From positions 53,016-117,015 of the forward strand of contig CANPGB010000008.1 in assembly GCA_947573485.1 (NCBI GenBank): a stretch of DNA of 64,000 bases, in the 5' to 3' direction. Of the stretch, positions 9,137 to 17,742 are shown one piece after another. Source of the DNA: an uncultured Porphyromonadaceae bacterium (lineage in GTDB: Bacteria > Bacteroidota > Bacteroidia > Bacteroidales > Muribaculaceae). The position numbers and the translations under genes are program-made. Position 1 is the stretch's first letter. Every line of letters starts with the position of its first letter. Under the pieces are notes generated by a model that made no database searches, was not told the origin of the DNA, and saw nothing but the letters and a program-made list of their open reading frames with translations.

Positions 9137-12091
9137 ATGAAACACTTAAGTGCAATAGCCCTCATGTTGGCAGCCGGAAGCCTCTGCTCCGTAGCCGCCG
9201 AAACAGCCAAGGGCAACCATGAAACCGACATTAATCACGCTGTGGCAGCGTTCATGCCCGGCACCTCGGGATTCGGTACCGTCACAGCAAAAAACGTCGA
9301 CATCAACGACGCAAAACGCACTGTGAGCGTTACCCTTAGCCCCAACGCGGCATACATCCCTCTCGACCAAGCGAGCTTCCAAGCCCTCAAGGACGCCTGC
9401 CTGCAATCGCTTGGCAAAGACGCCTCACGCTACAAGATAAAGCTATACGCCGACACGGTGCCCATGGAGCAGCTCGTGCTCTTCGCGCCCAAGACCAACA
9501 AGGCTCCGCGTGAGAAAACTCCCTTTATCATCGACCATAGCAAGCAGGCCGCTCCCCAAGGCCTCGACGGCGCAAACATTGCACTCTGGCAGAGCCACGG
9601 CTGGTACTTCGAGCCCAAGCTCAACCGCTGGGAGTGGCAGCGCGCACGCATCTTCCAGACCGTGGAAGACCTCTACACACAGAGCTACGTGATGCCCTAC
9701 CTCATGCCCATGCTTGAGAATGCCGGGGCATATGTAATGTCTCCCCGCGAGCGCGATATTAACCGCACCGAAATAATAGCCGACAACGACGGCGGCACTC
9801 TCGCCACCGGCAGCTTCACCACAACCGGCAAATGGAAGTCCGGAAGCACCGCGGGCTTTGCTTACACCAAAGCAGAACTGCACAACGGCGACCACCCCTT
9901 TGCCGACGGCACCATACTCAGCGCTCCCCTCTCAGGCAAAACCTCCGAGGCTACAGCTACCGCCACATGGAGCGCGGAGATTCCGGCCGACGGCAGCTAT
10001 GCCGTATATGTGGCCTACGCCTCGCTTCCCGAGAGCACCGACGCGGCTCAATACACCGTACACGCAGCCGACGGCGACCACCGCTTCACCATAAATCAGA
10101 AAATGGGCGGCGGCACATGGATTTATCTCGGACACTTCCCCCTCGCCAAAAGCGCTTCCAAACAGCCCGTAGTCGAACTCTCGAACGCAGGCAAGAACAA
10201 ACGCAAAGTTGTCACCGCCGACGCCGTGAAGATTGGCGGCGGCATGGGAAATGTTGCCCGCAAGGTAAAAGAGCCCATCGACAGCATTGATTATCAGTAT
10301 GTGACGAGCAAATATCCCCGCTTCGTCGAAGGCGCACGCTACTTCCTGCAGTGGGCCGGTGCCCCCGACAGCGTGTTCACCCCCAGCGACTACGTAAACG
10401 ACTACGGCGACGACTACAAGAGCCGCGCACTCTGGGTCAACTGGCTCGCAGGAGGCTCATCGATGCTCCCCGGCCGCGAAGGCCTCGGTATACCCGTCGA
10501 CCTCAGTTTCGCCTTCCACTCCGACGCCGGCACCACCCGCAACGACTCCATTATAGGCACCCTCGGCATTTACTGCACCATTGGCGACAAAACCGGAAAC
10601 GGCAGCTCGCGCATGGCCTCGCGCGACCTCACCGACCTCGTGATGACAAACATCGTCGACGACGTGCGCGCTTCTTTCGAGCCCAACTGGACTCGCCGCG
10701 GCATGTGGGACAAGAGCTACTTCGAGGCCCGCGTACCCGAGGTGCCCGCAATGCTCCTCGAACTCCTCTCGCATCAGAACTTCGCCGACATGGCCTACGG
10801 CCTCGACCCCGCCTTCCGCTTCGTGGTGTCGCGAGCAGTATATAAAGGTATGCTCAAATACATCGCCGAGCGCGACAGCCGCCCCTACGTGGTGCAACCC
10901 CTCCCCGTCAAGGCCTTTGCCATAGAGCGCGCCGACGCTTCCTCATACACACTCACCTGGGCCGAGACTCCCGACCGCTTCGAGCCCACCGCAACTCCCA
11001 CCTATTATATAATACAGGAGCGTAAGGGCCGCGGAGCGTTCACCACCATTGCCACTACTACCGACACCTCGTACACCCTCACCGTCAGTGACAGCGACAT
11101 CCACTCCTACCGCATAATAGCAGGCAACGACGGCGGCACGGCCTTCCCCTCTGAAGTCCTCGCCCTATGCAACATGCCCGGCTCCAAAGCCACGGTTACG
11201 ATAGTCAACGGATTCACACGCGTGAGCGCCCCCGACCGCTTCGATTCGGGCGACATCGCAGGCTTCTACGACGCCCGCGACCACGGTGTTCCCTATATCA
11301 ACGACATCTCCTTTATCGGCAGCCAGTTCGAGTTCCGCCGCGACATACCCTGGATGGACGACGATGCCGCGGGCTTCGGTGCCTCTCGTGCCAACTACGA
11401 AGATAAAGTAGTGGCAGGCAACACCTTCGACTTCGTTCTCACCCACGGCGAAGCTATCCGCGCGGCAGGCCTGTCGTTCATATCGTCGAGCGTCGAAGCT
11501 TTCTCGGCAGGCAATGCCAAAGCCGATATCGTCGACCTCATCCTCGGCAAACAGAAAGAAATAGCACAGGGACGCGCCGTCTACGGCACCCGCTTCAAAG
11601 CCTTCCCCTCAGAGCTCCAGAACCGCATCGCCGCCATGGCGAAAGAAGGCACCGACTTCTTTGTCTCGGGCTCTTACGTAGCCACCGACATATGGGATAA
11701 CCCCTACTCCGACGAAGCCACCGCCGAGGCCGACAAGAAATTTGCCCGCGAAGTGCTCGGCTATAACTGGCGCGTAGGCCAGGCCTCGGTCACCGGCGAG
11801 GCTTACCAGGTACCCACTCGTTTTGACGACTTCGGCAAGGGTGACTACACCTTCAACAACACCCTCAGCCCCGACTTCTATGCCGTGGAGTCGCCCGACT
11901 CTTTCTACGCCCCCGACTCCTCGCGCGGCTGCACCTTCATGCGCTACAGCGAGAACAACCTCGTGGCCGGCACACTCTTCGACGGCGGCAACTACCGCAC
12001 AGCCGTCATCGGCTTCCCCTTCGAGAGCATTACAGATGATGCTCAGCGAAGCCACCTCATGAAACAGATTCTTGACTTCTTTACCGAATAA
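9137..12091 (+). CDS. Secreted N-acetylmuramoyl-L-alanine amidase-like protein with golvesin/xanthan-lyase-type domain
   Basis: This 984-residue protein has a signal peptide (1-21). Segments about 150-215 (ALWQSHGWYFE, then RARIFQTVEDLYTQSYV) and 390-570 (VDLSFAFHSDAGTTRNDS, VPEVPAMLLELLSHQNFAD) look like the two halves of an Amidase_3 zinc fold, with candidate ligands His, Glu and His. Between them, residues about 231-375 form a beta domain of the golvesin C-terminal type. A fibronectin III-like stretch (about 590-680) and an unassigned C-terminal domain follow. It is the first gene of the salvage run, 6 bases before a GT2 gene. Envelope location is clear; amidase activity is inferred. Confidence 0.75.
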   Translation: MKHLSAIALMLAAGSLCSVAAETAKGNHETDINHAVAAFMPGTSGFGTVTAKNVDINDAKRTVSVTLSPNAAYIPLDQASFQALKDACLQSLGKDASRYKIKLYADTVPMEQLVLFAPKTNKAPREKTPFIIDHSKQAAPQGLDGANIALWQSHGWYFEPKLNRWEWQRARIFQTVEDLYTQSYVMPYLMPMLENAGAYVMSPRERDINRTEIIADNDGGTLATGSFTTTGKWKSGSTAGFAYTKAELHNGDHPFADGTILSAPLSGKTSEATATATWSAEIPADGSYAVYVAYASLPESTDAAQYTVHAADGDHRFTINQKMGGGTWIYLGHFPLAKSASKQPVVELSNAGKNKRKVVTADAVKIGGGMGNVARKVKEPIDSIDYQYVTSKYPRFVEGARYFLQWAGAPDSVFTPSDYVNDYGDDYKSRALWVNWLAGGSSMLPGREGLGIPVDLSFAFHSDAGTTRNDSIIGTLGIYCTIGDKTGNGSSRMASRDLTDLVMTNIVDDVRASFEPNWTRRGMWDKSYFEARVPEVPAMLLELLSHQNFADMAYGLDPAFRFVVSRAVYKGMLKYIAERDSRPYVVQPLPVKAFAIERADASSYTLTWAETPDRFEPTATPTYYIIQERKGRGAFTTIATTTDTSYTLTVSDSDIHSYRIIAGNDGGTAFPSEVLALCNMPGSKATVTIVNGFTRVSAPDRFDSGDIAGFYDARDHGVPYINDISFIGSQFEFRRDIPWMDDDAAGFGASRANYEDKVVAGNTFDFVLTHGEAIRAAGLSFISSSVEAFSAGNAKADIVDLILGKQKEIAQGRAVYGTRFKAFPSELQNRIAAMAKEGTDFFVSGSYVATDIWDNPYSDEATAEADKKFAREVLGYNWRVGQASVTGEAYQVPTRFDDFGKGDYTFNNTLSPDFYAVESPDSFYAPDSSRGCTFMRYSENNLVAGTLFDGGNYRTAVIGFPFESITDDAQRSHLMKQILDFFTE

Positions 12092-12097
12092 AACACA

Positions 12098-13558
12098 GTG
12101 ATACACGCATTTATACCTTACATAAATAAAGCGCAGGCCGAAGCCACAGTGGCAGCCCTCGCCGAAAGCAAACTCATAGGCAAGATAACCCTCATGCCCA
12201 CCGACGCCTCTGCCGAGGCATTCGGCACTTGCGACATCATGCCTATCGACGGCATAAACACCTCGGCTACAATGATTAAGATTGCCGAGCATGCCGACGC
12301 CGAGTTTATACTCCTCTTCACCAAGACCACCACTCTCCTGCCCGGCTACCTCGCCCCCGACCGCATGGTGAAAATCGCCCGCGACAGCAAGGCAGCAATG
12401 GTATATGCCGACTACTACACCGTGACCGACGGCAAAAAGACAGCCACTCCAGTTATCGACTGGCAGGAAGGCGCCCTCCGCGACGACTTCAACTTCGGCC
12501 CTCTCATGCTCTTCAACGCCGCCGACTTCAAGCGAGCCGCTGCCGGCATCGACCGCAAATACCACGCCGCAGGCCTCTACGACCTGCGTCTGCGCATAAG
12601 CCGCCTCGGCGCAATGGTACACATCAACGAATACCTCTACACCGACATCGCCGCAGCTACAGCCTCCGACGGCGAGAGCCACTTCGCCTACGTCGATCCC
12701 AAGAACCGCAGCGTGCAGATCGAAATGGAAGAGGCATGCACCGACCACCTCAAGGCAGTGGGCGCATACCTCGAGCCGGTGTTCGAGCCTATCGAATTTA
12801 ACCGCGGCGAATTTGCAAACGAGGCTTCGGTGATAATCCCCGTGCGCAACCGCGTGCGCACTATCCGCGACGCTATCCGCAGTGTGCTCTCGCAGAAAAC
12901 CGACTTCCCCTTCAACCTCATCATCATCGACAACCACTCTACCGACGGCACCTCGGAGGCCATTGAGGAATTTACCTCCGACCCCCGAGTGATACACATA
13001 ATTCCCGAGCGCGACGACCTCGGCATCGGTGGCTGCTGGAATATGGGCGCAAACCACCCCGAGGCAGGTAAATTCTGCGTGCAACTCGACTCCGACGACG
13101 TCTACGCCGACGAGAACACTCTCGCAAAAATGGTCAAGGCCTTCTACGACAACAACTCAGCTATGGTAGTAGGCTCTTACATGCTCACCGACATCGACAT
13201 GAACATGATACCGCCGGGCGTAATCGACCATCGCGAGTGGACTCCCGAAAACGGCCGCAACAACGCTCTCCGCATCAACGGCCTCGGCGCACCCCGCGCT
13301 TTCTACACCCCCGTGCTGCGCGAGATTCAAGTGCCCAACACCTCATATGGCGAAGACTACGCCCTCGGCCTCGCCATTTCGCGCCGCTTCCAGATTGGCC
13401 GCGTCTACGATGTCGTATACCTCTGCCGCCGTTGGGAAGACAACTCCGACCACGCTCTCGACATCAACAAGACAAACGCCAACAACCTCTACAAAGACCG
13501 CATCCGCACCTGGGAGCTTCAGGCACGACGCGACCTTAACCGCAGCAAAGCACAATGA
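12098..13558 (+). CDS. Family 2 glycosyltransferase, two-domain, GTG start
   Basis: This 486-residue cytoplasmic protein starts with GTG at 12098, 6 bases after the amidase gene. Residues about 1-190 resemble a shortened GT-A half (FIPYINKAQAEATVAALAES). Residues about 240-460 form a complete GT2 domain: ASVIIPVRNRVRTIRDAIRS, IIIDNHSTDGT, and a DXD-type metal site in VQLDSDDVYAD. No membrane helices are seen, so it does not look like a polysaccharide synthase. Its stop overlaps the next start (DUF4922) by 4 bases, so the two are probably coupled. The acceptor and donor sugars cannot be told from sequence. Confidence 0.8.
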   Translation: MIHAFIPYINKAQAEATVAALAESKLIGKITLMPTDASAEAFGTCDIMPIDGINTSATMIKIAEHADAEFILLFTKTTTLLPGYLAPDRMVKIARDSKAAMVYADYYTVTDGKKTATPVIDWQEGALRDDFNFGPLMLFNAADFKRAAAGIDRKYHAAGLYDLRLRISRLGAMVHINEYLYTDIAAATASDGESHFAYVDPKNRSVQIEMEEACTDHLKAVGAYLEPVFEPIEFNRGEFANEASVIIPVRNRVRTIRDAIRSVLSQKTDFPFNLIIIDNHSTDGTSEAIEEFTSDPRVIHIIPERDDLGIGGCWNMGANHPEAGKFCVQLDSDDVYADENTLAKMVKAFYDNNSAMVVGSYMLTDIDMNMIPPGVIDHREWTPENGRNNALRINGLGAPRAFYTPVLREIQVPNTSYGEDYALGLAISRRFQIGRVYDVVYLCRRWEDNSDHALDINKTNANNLYKDRIRTWELQARRDLNRSKAQ

Positions 13559-14487
13559 ACCGCACCGACGCACAGCATACCGAAGCCTTCATCAAGGCAC
13601 AGCTTGAGGCATGGCCCATGGCCGCTGCCAACTTCGAGGCACTGAAAGGCGTCGAGGTCAAGGAGCTCGACGTGCCCGGCATGCACATCAAGGTACAGTT
13701 CAACCCCGCACGCATGGTGTCGTCGGCTGCAAAAGTCGACGCCGCCTCGCTTAAAGCGCGCAAATGCTTCCTCTGCGACGCAAACCGTCCTGCCGAGCAG
13801 TCGGGAATGCCCTGGGGCGAAAGGTATACCATACTCATAAACCCCTTCCCTATATTTCCCCGCCACCTCACCATACCCGACAACAGCCACACCGACCAGC
13901 TCATAGCCGGTCGCGCTGCCGATATGTTTGAGCTCGCCGCCGACCTCGAGGGCTACACCGTGTTCTACAACGGCCCCCGCTGCGGCGCCTCGGCTCCCGA
14001 CCACATGCACTTCCAGGCCGGGAACTCCGACTTCCTCACTATAGGCGACGCCCTCGAGAACGCCGTGCTGCGCACAATCGCCACCGAAGGCAATGCCACC
14101 CTCTCGCTCGCCGACGGCCTGCCCATGGCTGTCTTCGTAATCGACACCGACAACCCCGAAGCCGGAGCCGCCCTCTTCGACAGGCTCTACGCTGCCCTCC
14201 CCGTGCCCGAAGGCGAAAGCGAACCCATGATGAACGTGCTCTGCTTCACCACAGCCGCCGGACTCCGCATGGCTGTCATACCCCGCAAGCGCCACCGCCC
14301 CTCGTTCTATGGCACAGAGGGCGATGACTGCATGCTCATAAGCCCCGCATCGGTCGACATGGGCGGCGTTTTCATCACACCGCGCCCCGCCGACTTCGCA
14401 CGCATCGACTCCGATACTATAATAAAACTGTTTAATGAACTGTGCCTCAACACCAATGAGGCCGAGGCTATAGCCGAAAAAATCTGA
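13555..14487 (+). CDS. DUF4922 protein, HIT/GalT-like nucleotidyl transferase or phosphorylase fold
   Basis: This is a 310-residue cytoplasmic protein. A CxxC pair (RKCFLCDANRP, about 75-85) and a His-x-His-x-Gln motif (PDHMHFQAGN, about 145-154) resemble the active site of GalT- and GDP-L-galactose phosphorylase-type HIT enzymes, which act on nucleotide sugars. PRHLTIPDNSHTDQ before it also fits that fold. The family is a domain of unknown function in Bacteroidota as far as I know. It overlaps the GT2 gene by 4 bases and sits 6 bases before the SpoIID-like gene. A nucleotide-sugar substrate is inferred, not shown. Confidence 0.75.
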   Translation: MNRTDAQHTEAFIKAQLEAWPMAAANFEALKGVEVKELDVPGMHIKVQFNPARMVSSAAKVDAASLKARKCFLCDANRPAEQSGMPWGERYTILINPFPIFPRHLTIPDNSHTDQLIAGRAADMFELAADLEGYTVFYNGPRCGASAPDHMHFQAGNSDFLTIGDALENAVLRTIATEGNATLSLADGLPMAVFVIDTDNPEAGAALFDRLYAALPVPEGESEPMMNVLCFTTAAGLRMAVIPRKRHRPSFYGTEGDDCMLISPASVDMGGVFITPRPADFARIDSDTIIKLFNELCLNTNEAEAIAEKI

Positions 14488-14493
14488 AACCCC

Positions 14494-15822
14494 ATGGAAC
14501 GCCAACCCGATATTAACGTAGGCATCCTCTCTGCCACCGAAATCCGCGTGAGCCTGCCGGCTCCCTACCACCACGAGCCCACACACACCTCTGTGCGCGG
14601 CCCTCAGACCTTCTCACTCTCGCCCGACGGCAAGGTGGCATGGCAAGGTATGGAGCACGACGAAGTGCTCCTCACCCCTACCGCCGAAGGCACTTCTTTC
14701 GAGGTATATGACGTTACTATCGGCGTCAACTTCCATTGGGAACGCCGCGAGACACAGCGCTTTGCCGGTGCCCTAAAGATTATTGTCGAGGGCGACAAGC
14801 TCACTCTCGTCAACATCCTCCCCGTTGAAGACTATCTCAAGAGCGTGATTTCATCGGAGATGAGCGCCACAGCCTCGGCTGAGTTCCTCAAAGCTCACGC
14901 CGTGATTTCGCGCAGTTGGCTCCTTGCCCAGATCGACAAGAACAAACGCATTGCCGACAGCGGCGAGAATTACAGCTCGATGACCGTCAACGACAATGAG
15001 ATTATCCGTTGGTACGACCGCGAGGACCACGTGAACTTCGATGTCTGCGCCGACGACCACTGCCAGCGCTACCAGGGCACCACCCGCCAGACAACCGCTA
15101 CTGTGAAAGAAGCCGTGGAGGCAACACGCGGCCTCGTGCTCATCGACCGCGACGGACACCTCTGCGACGCCCGCTTCTCAAAGTCGTGCGGCGGCGTATT
15201 CGAGCAGTTCGAAGCCTGCTGGGAGCCACGACACTTCCACTATCTCGAAGCTGCCCGCGACGGTGCCGACCGCAGCAATTTCCCCGACCTCACAATCGAG
15301 GAAAACGCACGCGAGTGGATTCTCGGCAGCCCCGACGCTTACTGCAACACAACCGACGCCGAAATCCTCGGCCAGGTGCTCAACAACTACGATCAGGAGA
15401 CTCACGATTTCTACCGCTGGACCGTGCGCTACACCCAGGACGAGCTCTCGGCCCTCATAGCCTCGCGCTCGGGCATAGACTTCGGCCTCATCAAGGCGCT
15501 CGAACCCGTTGAACGCGGCACTTCGGGCCGCCTGGTGCGACTCCGCATCGTAGGCACAAAACGCACAATGATCATAGGCAAGGAGCTCGAGATTCGCCGC
15601 ACCCTGTCTACCTCGCACCTCTACTCCTCGGCCTTCATTGCCGAAGCTGCCGAAGACGACAGCCGCGGCGTGCCCTCGGCGTTCACCCTCCACGGCGCAG
15701 GTTGGGGTCACGGCGTAGGTCTCTGCCAGATTGGTGCAGCGGTAATGGGTGCCAACGGTGCCACTTTCGATCAAATTCTCATGCACTACTTCGCGGGAGC
15801 GAGCCTCAAAACACTCTATTAA
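14494..15822 (+). CDS. SpoIID/LytB domain protein
   Basis: This 442-residue protein carries the SpoIID fold: LPVEDYLKSVISSEMSATAS (about 109-128, including the Glu of the SpoIID active site), RFSKSCGGVFEQFEACW, and the C-terminal HGAGWGHGVGLCQIGA. SpoIID enzymes cleave glycan strands that lack stem peptides, as lytic transglycosylases. The N-terminus (MERQPDINVGILSATEIRVS) shows no signal peptide or membrane helix, which is odd for a wall enzyme. A 6-base gap after DUF4922 and a 15-base gap to the AmpG-like permease place it in the salvage run. Confidence 0.85.
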   Translation: MERQPDINVGILSATEIRVSLPAPYHHEPTHTSVRGPQTFSLSPDGKVAWQGMEHDEVLLTPTAEGTSFEVYDVTIGVNFHWERRETQRFAGALKIIVEGDKLTLVNILPVEDYLKSVISSEMSATASAEFLKAHAVISRSWLLAQIDKNKRIADSGENYSSMTVNDNEIIRWYDREDHVNFDVCADDHCQRYQGTTRQTTATVKEAVEATRGLVLIDRDGHLCDARFSKSCGGVFEQFEACWEPRHFHYLEAARDGADRSNFPDLTIEENAREWILGSPDAYCNTTDAEILGQVLNNYDQETHDFYRWTVRYTQDELSALIASRSGIDFGLIKALEPVERGTSGRLVRLRIVGTKRTMIIGKELEIRRTLSTSHLYSSAFIAEAAEDDSRGVPSAFTLHGAGWGHGVGLCQIGAAVMGANGATFDQILMHYFAGASLKTLY

Positions 15823-15837
15823 TCCCTTCTCAGCACC

Positions 15838-17742
15838 ATGAAAACAAGCTCGAAACGCAACCCGTGGGCATGGATTCCGACGCTCTACTTCGCGCAGGGT
15901 CTGCCATACGTGGCCGTGATGACAATTTCGGTAATCATGTACAAGCGCCTCGGTATTTCCAACACCGACATCGCGCTTTACACCGGCTGGCTCTATCTCC
16001 CTTGGGTGATAAAACCTTTCTGGAGCCCCTTTGTCGACATCATCCGCACCAAGCGCTGGTGGACTCTCACCATGCAGTGGCTCATTGCCTTTGCCCTTGC
16101 AGGCATAGCCTTCACAATACCAACCTCGATATTCTTCCAGCTCACCCTCGCCATTTTCTGGCTCGTGGGATTCACCTCGGCAACACACGACATCGCAGCC
16201 GACGGCTTCTACATGCTTGCTCTCACAGAGCATGAGCAATCGCTATACGTGGGCATACGCTCAACTTTCTACCGCGTGGCTACCGTAGCAGGGCAAGGTC
16301 TGCTCGTAATATTGGCAGGCCTGATAGAGTCGAACTCAGGCCTTACACCGCTCACTATCAGCGTCGATGCGGACCCCGCTGCCGAGTGGACCGCCCCCGA
16401 CATGACTGCCATTGCCTCTACCGAAGCCGACCTTCAGGGTGAGATGCAGTTTATAACTCCCTCGCCCACAGTACGTGTGGCTACTTCCGTGCCCGATGAG
16501 GTTGAGGTGATGCAAGGCGGCGAAATGGTGAAGATGCCTTTCAAGGCCTATGCCGCTCTCATGCGCGACTCCGTGAAGCACTCCAACGAGCGCAACGGCT
16601 TTACCGCCGCCGAGGCACCCAAGGCTCCCGCAGCCGAAGGCGCTCCTATTGTCGCCGACAAAGGCCCGGGCGCCTTTACCAAATGGGTTAAAGACGTTTT
16701 CGGAGAGGAACGCGAGCCCTACACAGAGCGTAACAACAACATTGCCGTCGTAGGTCTGCGTCTCAACCGTCAACCGGCTCCGGGCGAGGAGATTATCCTC
16801 AACGTAACCCATAAGTCGGGCGACCAGAGCATTAAACTCGAGCAGGCAGCACTCTCAACCCGTTTCGTTTTCAACGAAAACAACTGGGATAAGACCGCTT
16901 GGCTCTTCTACGAGGCCGACCACAAACTCACCGAGAAAGTATCGGCGAGCTTCGAGGGCGCATCGGGCAACATCCCCATGGCATGGCTCACCGTTTTCGC
17001 AGTACTCTCGGCATTCTTCTTCGTGGCCGCCGCCTACCACAGCTGGGCGCTCCCCCGCCCCGCCTCCGACGGCACCAACGAGGCAGGCACCACCGCCTCG
17101 GGTATCTTCCGCGAGTTCTTCGAGACCTTCCGCACCTTCTTCCGCAAACCCCAGGTATGGGTTGCCATTGCCTTCATGCTCCTCTACCGCCTCCCCGAGG
17201 CTCAGCTCGTGAAGCTTATCAACCCCTTCCTGCTCGACCCCATAGATAAAGGCGGCCTCGGCCTCACAACCGGCCAGGTAGGCCTCGTCTACGGCACCGT
17301 AGGCATCATCGGCCTCACAATCGGCGGCATCATCGGCGGCATTGTGGCTGCCAAGGGTGGCCTCCGCAAGTGGCTGTGGCCCATGGCTTGGTCTATGTCG
17401 CTCACCTGCCTCACTTTTGTTTACCTCAGCTACGCCGACGCGCCCTCGCTGATCACCGTCAACATCTGCGTTTTCATTGAGCAGTTCGGCTACGGCTTCG
17501 GCTTCACGGCCTACATGCTCTACCTCATCTACTTCTCCGAGGGCAAGCACAAAACCGCCCACTACGCTATCTGCACAGGCTTCATGGCTCTGGGCATGAT
17601 GCTGCCGGGCATGGCCGCAGGCTGGTTGCAGGAGACCATCGGCTACCGCCACTTCTTTATTTGGACAATGATTTGCTGCGCAGCTACCATAGGCGTGTGC
17701 GCGTTCCTCAAAATCGACCCTAACTTCGGTCGCAAGAAATGA
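15838..17742 (+). CDS. AmpG-like MFS muropeptide permease with large periplasmic insert
   Basis: This 634-residue membrane protein opens like AmpG (WIPTLYFAQGLPYVAVMT) and has ATHDIAADGFYM in TM4, a conserved AmpG-type segment. Five helices precede residue 165 and about seven follow residue 378. The stretch between (about 165-378) is hydrophilic and, by counting helices, lies in the periplasm between TM5 and TM6; ordinary AmpG proteins lack it. The likely role is import of anhydro-muropeptides or MurNAc sugars. The stop overlaps the NamZ start by 4 bases. The insert may bind substrate, but that is a guess. Confidence 0.85.
   Translation: MKTSSKRNPWAWIPTLYFAQGLPYVAVMTISVIMYKRLGISNTDIALYTGWLYLPWVIKPFWSPFVDIIRTKRWWTLTMQWLIAFALAGIAFTIPTSIFFQLTLAIFWLVGFTSATHDIAADGFYMLALTEHEQSLYVGIRSTFYRVATVAGQGLLVILAGLIESNSGLTPLTISVDADPAAEWTAPDMTAIASTEADLQGEMQFITPSPTVRVATSVPDEVEVMQGGEMVKMPFKAYAALMRDSVKHSNERNGFTAAEAPKAPAAEGAPIVADKGPGAFTKWVKDVFGEEREPYTERNNNIAVVGLRLNRQPAPGEEIILNVTHKSGDQSIKLEQAALSTRFVFNENNWDKTAWLFYEADHKLTEKVSASFEGASGNIPMAWLTVFAVLSAFFFVAAAYHSWALPRPASDGTNEAGTTASGIFREFFETFRTFFRKPQVWVAIAFMLLYRLPEAQLVKLINPFLLDPIDKGGLGLTTGQVGLVYGTVGIIGLTIGGIIGGIVAAKGGLRKWLWPMAWSMSLTCLTFVYLSYADAPSLITVNICVFIEQFGYGFGFTAYMLYLIYFSEGKHKTAHYAICTGFMALGMMLPGMAAGWLQETIGYRHFFIWTMICCAATIGVCAFLKIDPNFGRKK

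Noticed and set aside
11609..13084. A 491-codon minus-strand open frame
   Set aside because: It is the mirror of the amidase and GT2 genes, with Val/Gly/His-rich shadow composition and no family motif.
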